From positions 1 through 6,283 of the forward strand of contig JAAUSP010000455.1 in assembly GCA_012032575.1 (NCBI GenBank): a stretch of DNA of 6,283 nt. Reading direction: 5' to 3'. Below are positions 1 through 5,818 of this stretch, in pieces. Under the pieces are notes generated by a model. The model saw only the letters and a program-made list of their open reading frames with translations, had not been told where the DNA came from and made no database searches. Source of the stretch: Anaerolineales bacterium (GTDB taxonomy: Bacteria > Chloroflexota > Anaerolineae > 4572-78 > J111). The translations under genes and the position numbers were made by a program. Position 1 is the first letter of the stretch; every line of letters begins with the position of its first letter.

Positions 1-704
1 GGCCGGTGGCCGTTGGACAGGGCGGCCATTTCCACCATTGTTTTGGTGCCGTCTTTGAACGCGGCCAGCATTTTGGGGTTCATGTGCTTACGCTCGGCTT
101 CTTCGCGGCAGGAGTCCGGCGTGGCGTAGTAGTCAATGGGATTGTTTTTGCCTTTGCCCACACAAACCGCCTCAAAACCGAGAGTCCGCGCAAAATTGTA
201 AAGCGATTTGCACACGCCTGGTTCATCCCCGCTGGCGACGGTGTAGACGCAGCCCGTCTTTTGGGCCAATTGATGGAGCAGGATACCGACGGTCACATCG
301 GTTTCGACGTTGAGCATGACAATGTGTTTTTTATTGAGAATGCTGTTCCAGGCTACCTGAGCGCCCACTTCGGTCACACCGGTCGCCTCAACCAGCACGT
401 CGAGGCTTTCCAGTTTGGGGAGCAGCAGCGCGTCTGGCGTGACCACGTATTTGCCCTTTTTCAGCGCATCTTCCGCCGGTCCAACCTGGTCGGTCACACA
501 GATATCAGCCTCGGTCACGCCGGTGGCTTTTAAAGTAGCCACGGGGCGTTCGGTGACAATATCGGCGATGACTCTGGTATCCAGCCCGGCCATTCGCCGG
601 GTCAAATGGACCATGCCCGAACCTTCTTGCCCGCAGCCGACCAATCCCAATCGAATGGGATTGCCCGCTGCTTCTCGCTTTTGTAAATGCTCATGCAGTT
701 CCAT
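1..704 (-). CDS. DRL/DXR-II-like NAD(P)-dependent oxidoreductase (homoserine-dehydrogenase-like fold), 3' end cut off by window
   Basis: An open frame of 234 codons starts at ATG 704-702 and leaves the window without a stop. A Rossmann motif GCGQEGSG lies near residues 23-30, followed by LDVLVEATG (101-109), [11 protein letters not shown] (127-137), SGDEPG (158-163), GKGKNNPID (183-191) and MNPKM with [15 protein letters not shown] (208-232). This order matches the oxidoreductase family typified by Brucella DRL (DXR-II, a DXP reductoisomerase-like enzyme), which has an N-terminal NAD-binding domain, a catalytic domain and often a C-terminal SAF-like domain. Family members are about 430-460 residues, so roughly the first half is visible. 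An AAAGGAG ribosome site lies 12 nt before the ATG. Members near SorC regulators are usually found in sugar or polyol catabolism, so the substrate here is unknown; MEP-pathway DXP reductoisomerase activity is only one option. A possible own promoter has a TATAAC -10 on the minus strand at 776-771. Family assignment is firm, function is not. Confidence 0.85.
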   Translation of the reverse strand, partial: MELHEHLQKREAAGNPIRLGLVGCGQEGSGMVHLTRRMAGLDTRVIADIVTERPVATLKATGVTEADICVTDQVGPAEDALKKGKYVVTPDALLLPKLESLDVLVEATGVTEVGAQVAWNSILNKKHIVMLNVETDVTVGILLHQLAQKTGCVYTVASGDEPGVCKSLYNFARTLGFEAVCVGKGKNNPIDYYATPDSCREEAERKHMNPKMLAAFKDGTKTMVEMAALSNGHR

Positions 705-749
705 GCTGAATAAGTTCTCCTTTGTCGCCGGTAAGCCCAACGCCACCGG

Positions 750-778
750 TTCGCCAATACCTGATTTTATGTTATAAT
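750..778 (+). promoter_or_regulatory. Extended -10 promoter driving candidate small RNA 1
   Basis: A perfect extended -10 element, TGTTATAAT, lies at 770-778. A weak -35 (TTCGCC, 750-755) sits at 17-bp spacing, a combination typical of extended -10 promoters. The expected start is about base 785, which is exactly the first base of the long hairpin downstream. No plus-strand protein gene follows, so the promoter most likely serves the RNA unit. Confidence 0.6.
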
Positions 779-784
779 TAAACC

Positions 785-907
785 AACAACGTCCAGGAGC
801 GTACGCCAGTGTAAACACACCGGAGTACCCTCTGGGAGTTGTTATGCTCTTGGAGGAGATACCCCGGAACCGGCCAAAGTCAGTGGGTATCTCCTCTTTA
901 TTTTTAA
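785..907 (+). ncRNA. Candidate structured small RNA 1 (about 120 nt), family unrecognised
   Basis: The predicted transcript opens with a long imperfect rod. AACAAC (785-790) pairs with GTTGTT (838-843). CCAG (793-796) pairs with CTGG (832-835), AG with CT, GTAC (801-804) with GTAC (825-828), CC with GG, and GTGT (809-812) with ACAC (817-820), closing on an AAAC loop. Single bulges and mismatches interrupt the rod, as in many structured RNAs. A short linker (844-852) leads to an intrinsic terminator. An extended -10 promoter lies just upstream and no coding gene is on this strand, so the unit is free-standing. It lies opposite the gap between the SorC regulator and the DRL-like gene, so it would be antisense to any read-through message. 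I do not recognise an established RNA family. The structure was derived by eye. Confidence 0.5.
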
Positions 908-909
908 TT
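853..909 (+). terminator. Intrinsic terminator of candidate small RNA 1
   Basis: A perfect 12-bp stem pairs GAGGAGATACCC (853-864) with GGGTATCTCCTC (885-896). The 20-nt loop itself contains a small CCGG-AA-CCGG hairpin. The T-rich tract TTTATTTTTAATT (897-909) follows on the plus strand only, so the terminator is directional. There is no plus-strand gene to its left in the window. Confidence 0.75.
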
Positions 910-925
910 CACTATCCTGCTCAGA

Positions 926-962
926 GGGGGTCTGCGCCCCCGAACGCCGGTCGCAGACCGGC
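926..962. repeat. Twin GC-rich hairpins with complementary loops
   Basis: Hairpin A pairs GGGGG (926-930) with CCCCC (937-941) around the loop TCTGCG. Hairpin B pairs GCCGGTC (946-952) with GACCGGC (956-962). The loop of A is complementary to CGCAGA in B, and GGTCTGCG (929-936) can instead pair with CGCAGACC (952-959). Two exclusive folds or a kissing-loop contact are therefore possible. The element lies 31 bp past the SorC stop codon. Neither strand has a T-run, so it is not a standard terminator. It may be a dispersed repeat or a 3' mRNA-stabilising structure. Confidence 0.5.
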
Positions 963-992
963 TTGGAGCAGCACAGATTGGATCTACTGAGT

Positions 993-1754
993 CTAAACCA
1001 TCACCACCATTCGATCAGGTTCAGACCTGATTGATTCACCTTCGCTCTCCAGTAAGCGCAGCGCACTCTGCTCGTCTGTAACCAGGACATTGATCAACTG
1101 GCCCTGCAAAGCCGCCCGAATGACCTCGACCTTCTCCAATCCGCCGGCTGCCCCAATGACGCGGGGAATACGCTTTATTTGATCCAGGTCAAGACCAATA
1201 ATCCGGCCACAAATTTCATGCCGAACAGCCTGACCCTGACTGTCAAAAAAGCGCAGGGCAATATCGCCGACGGCCCCGCATGCCTGTAAATGAGCAAACT
1301 CTTCTTCCGTCAGAATGCCCGACTGCATCACCACCGAGTCGGGCGTAGGTCGCCCGATCCCAACCACGGCAATGTCGGCCTGGGCCGCCAGGGCCAGAGT
1401 GCCGGCAATCTGAGCGTCGGTTAGCAGGGCGTCACGTACCATCTGGCTGCTGACAATGCCCGGCGCGGGGACCATACGGGGTTTGGCGTTTAAGGTTTGG
1501 GCCACTCGATGAACGAGGTCAGCCCCATAAGTTTCAGACTCCTGTCGCCCCAAACCGCCCAACATCTGCACAATTTTCATCTCCGGCCAATTTTGGGCCG
1601 GCATTGCCTCGACCACCGCCAGCAGGGTAGTGCCCCAACTGATGCTCAACACTTCGTTGCCTTGCAGACAGCGCATGAGGTAATCAGCCGTAGCCGTGCC
1701 CAAGTCCCTGGTCACAACTACTCTGTCGTAACTGGATGGGCTAATAATGACCAC
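993..1754 (-). CDS. SorC/DeoR-family transcriptional regulator, sugar-binding domain (C-terminal part of a frame-split gene)
   Basis: This 253-codon frame is the SorC-type effector-binding domain. Landmarks in order are [80 protein letters not shown], and [21 protein letters not shown] near the end. In this family the domain binds a phosphorylated sugar or polyol and controls tetramer binding to the operator. The apparent GTG start at 1754 is unlikely to be a real start. Inserting one G after the GAG codon at 1756-1754 joins this frame to the HTH fragment upstream, restoring DLDE-VVIISP and a protein of about 331 residues, the normal family size. As written, the gene is either a recent pseudogene or an assembly error. 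It precedes the DRL-like gene by 288 bp on the same strand. Confidence 0.88.
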   Translation of the reverse strand: MVIISPSSYDRVVVTRDLGTATADYLMRCLQGNEVLSISWGTTLLAVVEAMPAQNWPEMKIVQMLGGLGRQESETYGADLVHRVAQTLNAKPRMVPAPGIVSSQMVRDALLTDAQIAGTLALAAQADIAVVGIGRPTPDSVVMQSGILTEEEFAHLQACGAVGDIALRFFDSQGQAVRHEICGRIIGLDLDQIKRIPRVIGAAGGLEKVEVIRAALQGQLINVLVTDEQSALRLLESEGESIRSEPDRMVVMV

Positions 1755-1987
1755 TCATCGAGGTCATACCGGGCCGCCAGTTCTCGCTCCAGTTCGACAT
1801 TCGATTCGGCGGGGGGAATAATAGTAATGTGGACGATGCGCTCGTCCCTGGCTTGCTGGAGCAGGCGCGAAATTTTAATCCGGGAGAGGCCGAAAAGCTT
1901 GCCAATTTCTTCCTGGGTCAGATTCTCCTCATAGTAAGCTTTGGCAATTTTGTAAAGCAACTTTTTCCGATCGGTGAGGGTTGTCAT
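1718..1987 (-). CDS. SorC-family regulator, N-terminal helix-turn-helix fragment
   Basis: Ninety codons including the stop. A sigma-70 region-4-like/Crp-like HTH covers residues 22-45 ([21 protein letters not shown]), typical of the DNA-binding end of SorC regulators. The family linker [22 protein letters not shown] follows. After Glu78 the frame runs into an unrelated tail, [11 protein letters not shown], and stops inside the next frame. One missing base at about 1754 explains this. ATG at 1987 is chosen over a TTG at 2011, because alignment to family members begins near [15 protein letters not shown] and the upstream stretch contains operator-like sequence. No strong ribosome site is visible. 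The downstream fragment holds the sugar-binding domain, and the two together make one regulator. A ribosomal frameshift is possible but no classic slippery heptamer is present. Confidence 0.85.
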   Translation of the reverse strand: MTTLTDRKKLLYKIAKAYYEENLTQEEIGKLFGLSRIKISRLLQQARDERIVHITIIPPAESNVELERELAARYDLDEWSLLAHPVTTE

Positions 1988-2004
1988 GGATGTATCCGTG
2001 CAGA

Positions 2005-2028
2005 TGTTCAAGATTGTTCAAATGAACA
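2005..2028. promoter_or_regulatory. Probable SorC autoregulatory operator (TGTTCA/TGAACA half-sites)
   Basis: A perfect inverted repeat TGTTCA-AA-TGAACA lies at 2015-2028, over the predicted transcription start. A third TGTTCA sits at 2005-2010, exactly 10 bp from the second. A further TGTTCA at 2065-2070, 50 bp away and so on the same helix face, lies just upstream of the -35. Clustered, phased half-sites fit the tetrameric binding known for SorC-family regulators. The match to this particular regulator is inferred from position. Confidence 0.55.
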
Positions 2029-2034
2029 GAACTT

Positions 2035-2063
2035 ATTCTAGCACAGTTGAAAAATCTTGTCAA
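2035..2063 (-). promoter_or_regulatory. Sigma-70-type promoter of the SorC regulator
   Basis: On the minus strand a perfect -35 TTGACA (2063-2058) is followed, after exactly 17 bp, by TAGAAT (2040-2035). A TGC just before the -10 gives an extended -10 element. Transcription should start near 2028, about 40 bp before the regulator's ATG, and inside the palindromic operator-like site. It is the best promoter match in the window. Confidence 0.8.
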
Positions 2064-2067
2064 GTGT

Positions 2068-2320
2068 TCAGAGTTCAGCATAAACAAAGTTGATGCTCAG
2101 ATGTTTAGCCATTTTCTCAAGAATATCGGCCTCCTGCAAGGGTTTGCGCACAAAATCATCACAGCCCGCCGCCGGCACCGTCGCCCGTTCTTCTTCAAAG
2201 GCGCTGGCGGTCAGTGCAATGATGACCGTAGCCGGGCTGTCGAGAGACTGCTCTTGGTTTGTCGAACCGTTTCATACCCATCCAGCACCGGCATCCGCCT
2301 ACTATCACTATGATGGCGAA
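2068..2320 (-). pseudogene. Decayed receiver-domain remnant, probably the C-terminus of a hybrid histidine kinase
   Basis: Reading the minus strand from about 2320, FAIIVIV, then RMPVLDGYETVRQTKSSL in a second frame, then DSPATVIIALTASAFEEERA, AAGCDDFVRKPLQEADI and LEKMAKHLSINFVYAEL (stop 2070-2068) follow the last half of a response-regulator receiver domain. The conserved Thr (ALTAS) and Lys-Pro (RKP) are present. The phospho-acceptor Asp region is scrambled. Frame breaks lie near 2300-2310 and 2241-2246, and no beginning is found upstream. The ending resembles the terminal receiver of large Chloroflexota/cyanobacterial hybrid kinases. The stop codon overlaps the upstream half-site beside the SorC promoter, so the remnant directly abuts that control region. 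It is almost certainly nonfunctional. Confidence 0.75.
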
Positions 2321-2561
2321 CCCTGTCGTCTTCATTGTGGCCTCCCAAACGAGGAGTGTAGAGAATTGCGTATAGTAGTTATGCCCCCTATTTATTTCTC
2401 TATCGCCTCCAGACAATTCAGCCCCACCTCTCACCAAAAGACTTTTCAAGAAAAACTTGCAGGGAGAGATGCTCTAATAAATGAGGAGATTCTCCTGAGA
2501 AAGAACGACTCGTTAAGACAAATTGATCTGAAAGCATAATTCTAAGCGGCTAAGGAATGGC
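2321..2561. other. Stretch without recognisable genes
   Basis: No frame here gives a protein I recognise, and the short open frames lack plausible ribosome sites or family motifs. The only structure seen is a small palindrome, AGGAGA-T-TCTCCT (2484-2496). It is probably eroded DNA between the receiver remnant and the recombinase promoter, perhaps the lost upstream part of the kinase. Confidence 0.5.
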
Positions 2562-2590
2562 TTGCTTACTTCCAAGAACGGGAGTATAAT
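2562..2590 (+). promoter_or_regulatory. Promoter of the tyrosine recombinase
   Basis: A consensus TATAAT -10 (2585-2590) is preceded by TTGCTT (2562-2567) at 17-bp spacing. The start would be near 2597, inside the perfect palindrome that begins directly after the -10. The leader is about 70 nt and ends in an AGGAG ribosome site (2653-2657), 8 nt before the ATG. Confidence 0.65.
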
Positions 2591-2620
2591 AATGTAACTT
2601 AATATGTATTAAGTTACATT
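2591..2620. repeat. Perfect 30-bp palindrome at the recombinase start: operator or recombination site
   Basis: AATGTAACTTAATA (2591-2604) is the exact reverse complement of TATTAAGTTACATT (2607-2620), with only TG between them. It abuts the -10 box and covers the predicted +1. A bound protein, possibly the recombinase itself, would block transcription. It can also be read as 11-bp arms (2591-2601 and 2610-2620) around an 8-bp centre ATATGTAT, the size of a Cre/Xer-type crossover site. There is no T-run beyond it, so it is not a terminator. Confidence 0.7.
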
Positions 2621-2665
2621 TATAAACGTAAAGCGATCCCCTACCCTCTCATAGGAGTTCGGTCA

Positions 2666-3667
2666 ATGCCAGAATTAGTTCAAGCCAACAATTTCTACAC
2701 GGCCAGTGCGGCTTTTCTGCACAGCCTGCCTGTCAGCAAAGATGCCACCCGGCAGACCTATACCGCCGCTCTGAATGCCTTTGCTCAGTATCTCGAAGCG
2801 GCCAAGGAACTGTCTCCGGATACGCCGCTGACAGAATATCCTGAGACTATGATGCTTAACTTCTTCCTCTGGCTCGACCGGCGTGGCTACGCCGCCTTCA
2901 CCCTCAATACTTATCTGGCTGCTGTGCGCCGCTTCTTTCTCTTCCATTATATTGCCCGCAACCTGGGTCCAGACTTTGATATTGTACGCGCTCAAAATCT
3001 ACTCAAGGGCAAACTGAAGCTGCACTACCCCCAGACCCGTGCGCCTGACGAACTGCCCGGCCTGGTACTCTATTACGACCAACTCCCCCTGCCCCCCACG
3101 GATGGCAGTAAGGAAACTCGCCTCCAGCGTTTGTGCCTGCTGCGCGACCGGGCTATCCTGCATACCCTTTATGCTACGGCAGGCCGGGTCTCCGAGGTGG
3201 CGGCCCTGACCCGGCAGGACGTGGCTGAAGGCGAGGTGGATGAAGTTTTGATTACCGGCAAGGGGGATAAAGAACGCTGGCTGTACTTGACCCCGGAAGC
3301 CCTGGGGTCCATCCGGGTTTACCTGTCCGAGCGAGCCGATTTCAAGACCGGGTTGTTTATCAGCCATGGCCGGGACAGTGGCAAGAAGCTCTCCCGCACC
3401 AGCTTATGGCGAGTGGTCAAAAAAGCGGCGGAAGCGGTAGGATTACCCGAGGTCAGCCCGCACACATTCCGGCACTGGCGAGCGACCCAGATGTTGAATG
3501 ATGAGGTTCCGTTGGAGATCATCCAGGAGCTTTTGGGCCACACTGATATTGGGACAACTCGCAAGGTTTATGCCCATAGCAAGCGGCAGCGGGTCAAGGA
3601 GGCCTTCCAGAAACACAGCCCTTCACCTGAGCAAGCCATCAAGAATAATCAACAGGTTGATGCCTAA
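2666..3667 (+). CDS. Tyrosine-type site-specific recombinase/integrase
   Basis: A complete 333-residue phage-integrase-family protein. The N-terminal SAM-like core-binding domain (about 10-110) contains TRQTYTAALNAFAQYLEAA and TLNTYLAAVRRFFLFHY. The catalytic domain (about 135-315) has all six active residues: Arg174 (TAGRVSEVAAL), Lys199 (TGKGDKER), His266 and Arg269 (HTFRH), His292 (LLGHTDIGTT) and the nucleophile Tyr302 (VYAHS). It should cut and rejoin DNA through a 3'-phosphotyrosine. The size fits Xer-like or integron-like solo recombinases, but I cannot assign it to XerC/XerD. ATG at 2666 has AGGAG 8 nt upstream. The gene stands alone between its own promoter with palindrome and a convergent gene on its right. 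No att direct repeats or cargo genes were seen. It is the only gene here that is intact from promoter to stop. Confidence 0.93.
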   Translation: MPELVQANNFYTASAAFLHSLPVSKDATRQTYTAALNAFAQYLEAAKELSPDTPLTEYPETMMLNFFLWLDRRGYAAFTLNTYLAAVRRFFLFHYIARNLGPDFDIVRAQNLLKGKLKLHYPQTRAPDELPGLVLYYDQLPLPPTDGSKETRLQRLCLLRDRAILHTLYATAGRVSEVAALTRQDVAEGEVDEVLITGKGDKERWLYLTPEALGSIRVYLSERADFKTGLFISHGRDSGKKLSRTSLWRVVKKAAEAVGLPEVSPHTFRHWRATQMLNDEVPLEIIQELLGHTDIGTTRKVYAHSKRQRVKEAFQKHSPSPEQAIKNNQQVDA

Positions 3668-3685
3668 CCTGAACGAGCCACCTTC

Positions 3686-3776
3686 GGCAAACAGGATTTT
3701 TTGCCACGAATTACACGAATTTTCACTAAAAAATTTTCGTACCGCAGGCTCGTGCAATTCGTGGCAAAGTTTTGCC
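3686..3776. repeat. Dispersed-type inverted repeat between convergent genes
   Basis: The 19-base arm at 3700-3718 (TTTGCCACGAATTACACGA) pairs with 3750-3768 with one mismatch. Smaller nested hairpins GGCAAA/TTTGCC occur at 3686-3705 and 3763-3776. The CACGAATTACACGAATT core resembles a short repeat I recall as scattered through many bacterial genomes, including Chloroflexota. It lies between the recombinase stop and the convergent lipoprotein stop, so the hairpin may end transcription from both sides. The T-run at 3697-3702 would help the plus strand only. Confidence 0.6.
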
Positions 3777-3841
3777 CGACGTGCAAGGACTCAACTGCTA
3801 AGGCAATAATAAAACTCAGCCGGACTCACCGCAGAGGTGGT

Positions 3842-5818
3842 TTACAGAATCCCCAACTCTTGCAGTAAGGTCAACGTTCCATCCAGGTCATCCAGATTGC
3901 TCAGGTCAAGGTCGGGCGTCTTGATATCGGCCAGCGGCACCAACAGCGGGTTAACCTCGATCTCGGCGGAGAGAGGGTACTCGTGGGTCTGGGTGTTAAA
4001 GTAGGTCTGGCCTGCTTCGCTTAACATGTAGCGGATAAAGGCTTCGGCCGCTTCGGGATTGGCGGCGGTATTGATAATCCCCGCCCCGGCAATGTTGACG
4101 ATGGAACCGGCATCCCCCGCAGGTAGATGGTGGTTGCGAACCGGGAAATCCGGGTTTTCGGCCAGGAACTGGTACAGGTAGTAGTGGTTAACCAGGCCGG
4201 CGTCAATTTCACCGGCAGCCACCGCTTCAAGCTGAGCGCCATTGTTGGGAAAAACCACCGGCTCATTGGCCTGCATACAGGTCAGCCACTCGCGGGCACG
4301 CTCTTCACCTTCCAACACCCGCAGCGCGGTGACAAACGCCTGGAAAGAGCCGTTAGTGGGAGCCCAGCCCACCCGCCCCTTCCATTCGGGAGCGCACAGG
4401 CCAAAGATATCATCGGGTAAATCGCTCTCGGCTACCCGCGCCGGGTCATAAACAATCACCCGCGCCCGGCCCGACGTGCCAATCCACATCCCTTCGGGAG
4501 AGCGGAAGCGGGGATCAACCGCTGCCAGAATATCATCAGGCAGGGTGAGCAGGCGGCCCTCTTTAGCCAGCGCCCCCAACGCCCCGGCATCCTGGCCATA
4601 GTAGAGGTCTGCCGGGCTGTTGTCGCCCTCTTCAAGGATGGTGGCGGCCATTTCAGCCGTACTGCCGTAACGTACCTCAACGACAATACCGCTGTCCTGT
4701 TCAAACTGCTCAATCAGGGGGCCGACCAGCTCTTCGCCGCGCCCGGAGTAAATCACCAGGGTTCCACCCGCTGCGGCGGGGGCAGTAGAAGCTTCAGGCG
4801 CTGTGGCCGTGATCACGATAGGTTCAGCCGGAAGAGTGGGTTCTTCTTCGCTCAGTTCAACTCCGGCCAGCGCGGCGGCCTGGGCGACCTGCCCGGCCAG
4901 AGCGGTGGCTTTATCCTGGGCCTCGGTGCCAAACAGGTCGGCCTCTTCCGGGCTGAAAACCGTGCCGTTTTGTTCCTGCTGGTACAGATCACCCACGTAG
5001 CCCACCAGATCGTCGAAACCGCTCTGAATTTGGGCATCCAAATCCTTGTCGGCCTCGGCTACGGCCGGGCTGATGTTGTCGTAAGCAAGGTCGAGGCCGG
5101 TCAGAATGCTGTTGATGTCGAACAGGCGGCTGAGGGCGATAAAGGAAATCTCTGCGGAGCCTTGCCCGGTCACAAAAGCCGACAGTTTCCACTGCTCAAA
5201 GTATTCATTCATGGTCGGGATCATCGTGACCAAGGCCCCAAACGTCTCCGGCAGGGTCGGTTCCCAGGCTTCAAGGGCGGCCAGCATCTGACTGGTGGCT
5301 TGATCCAGCCCTTGCGCCGTGGCCAGCAGAACATTGGCTTCCGGCAGGGCTTCGCCCAATTCAACCGTACCGTCGCCATCCAGGTCAACTTTCAAGCCGG
5401 TAAACGCCTCGACGGTGCCATAGAGGGCCGGCTCGGTCAGGCCGTGGAAGAAGTTGCCGGGGCTGTCCAGGGTTTTGCCATCGGGCAGCACCAGCTTCCA
5501 GGCCAGGGCTTCGTCGGGCGCTTCGGCGGCAGAGGGACCGGCGTCAATCCAGATGTCATAAAAGGCCAGGCTGGGCACGCCGGCCACAATGCCTTCGTCC
5601 AGTTCATAGTAGGTGCTGGCTTCAATCCAGTCGGTTTTGGCCTGAGCCACCAGCTTGGTCAGTTCGGCCTGGTGATTGGACCAGGCGGCTTCGTAATCAA
5701 AATTTTCCGAGGCGATCAGCTGGTAATATTGTTCGGCGGTGGCTTTGAAGGCTGCCGTGCCGTCTTTCATCTTCTGACCGTTGTCGAGGGCATACTCTTT
5801 TACGGCGGCCAGGTTCAC
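3842..5818 (-). CDS. EfeO/imelysin-like plus FbpA-like iron-binding lipoprotein (main frame, 658 codons)
   Basis: Two domains share one frame. Residues about 5-325 look like a helical imelysin/EfeO (peptidase M75) domain: repeated helices, YELDEGIVAGVPSLAFYDIWIDAG (71-94), and an exact EF-hand loop at 145-156 (D-x-D-x-D-G-T-V...E) that should bind calcium. A Pro/Thr/Ala linker (325-352) leads to an FbpA-like ferric-iron substrate-binding domain (353-640): TLVIYSGRGEELV, ADLYYGQDAGAL, MWIGTSGRARVIVYDP, GRVGWAPTNGSF, NNGAQLEAVAAGEIDAG, and NHYYLY at 544-549 holding the tyrosine pair used for iron in this family. Cys474 and Cys514 may form a disulfide. The GTG at 5818 is not the true start: adding one base near 5830 joins a lipoprotein signal peptide upstream, for about 723 residues in all. 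It should sit outside the membrane and capture iron for an ABC importer, but no permease or ATPase gene is adjacent. Confidence 0.82.
   Translation of the reverse strand: MNLAAVKEYALDNGQKMKDGTAAFKATAEQYYQLIASENFDYEAAWSNHQAELTKLVAQAKTDWIEASTYYELDEGIVAGVPSLAFYDIWIDAGPSAAEAPDEALAWKLVLPDGKTLDSPGNFFHGLTEPALYGTVEAFTGLKVDLDGDGTVELGEALPEANVLLATAQGLDQATSQMLAALEAWEPTLPETFGALVTMIPTMNEYFEQWKLSAFVTGQGSAEISFIALSRLFDINSILTGLDLAYDNISPAVAEADKDLDAQIQSGFDDLVGYVGDLYQQEQNGTVFSPEEADLFGTEAQDKATALAGQVAQAAALAGVELSEEEPTLPAEPIVITATAPEASTAPAAAGGTLVIYSGRGEELVGPLIEQFEQDSGIVVEVRYGSTAEMAATILEEGDNSPADLYYGQDAGALGALAKEGRLLTLPDDILAAVDPRFRSPEGMWIGTSGRARVIVYDPARVAESDLPDDIFGLCAPEWKGRVGWAPTNGSFQAFVTALRVLEGEERAREWLTCMQANEPVVFPNNGAQLEAVAAGEIDAGLVNHYYLYQFLAENPDFPVRNHHLPAGDAGSIVNIAGAGIINTAANPEAAEAFIRYMLSEAGQTYFNTQTHEYPLSAEIEVNPLLVPLADIKTPDLDLSNLDDLDGTLTLLQELGIL

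Noticed and set aside
6..777. Two overlapping plus-strand open frames of 175 and 120 codons
   Set aside because: They mirror the DRL-like gene, whose minus-strand reading has a full set of family motifs and a good ribosome site.
1718..1760. Programmed -1 ribosomal frameshift in the SorC gene
   Set aside because: The joint CTC GAT GAG TGG has no slippery heptamer and no obvious downstream pseudoknot. A one-base loss is simpler.
1988..2011. TTG start giving a longer SorC N-terminus
   Set aside because: The added residues do not resemble the family, and this stretch holds the operator-like half-site.
2090..2539. Plus-strand open frames over the receiver remnant
   Set aside because: They are antisense to recognisable receiver-domain peptide and have no motifs of their own.
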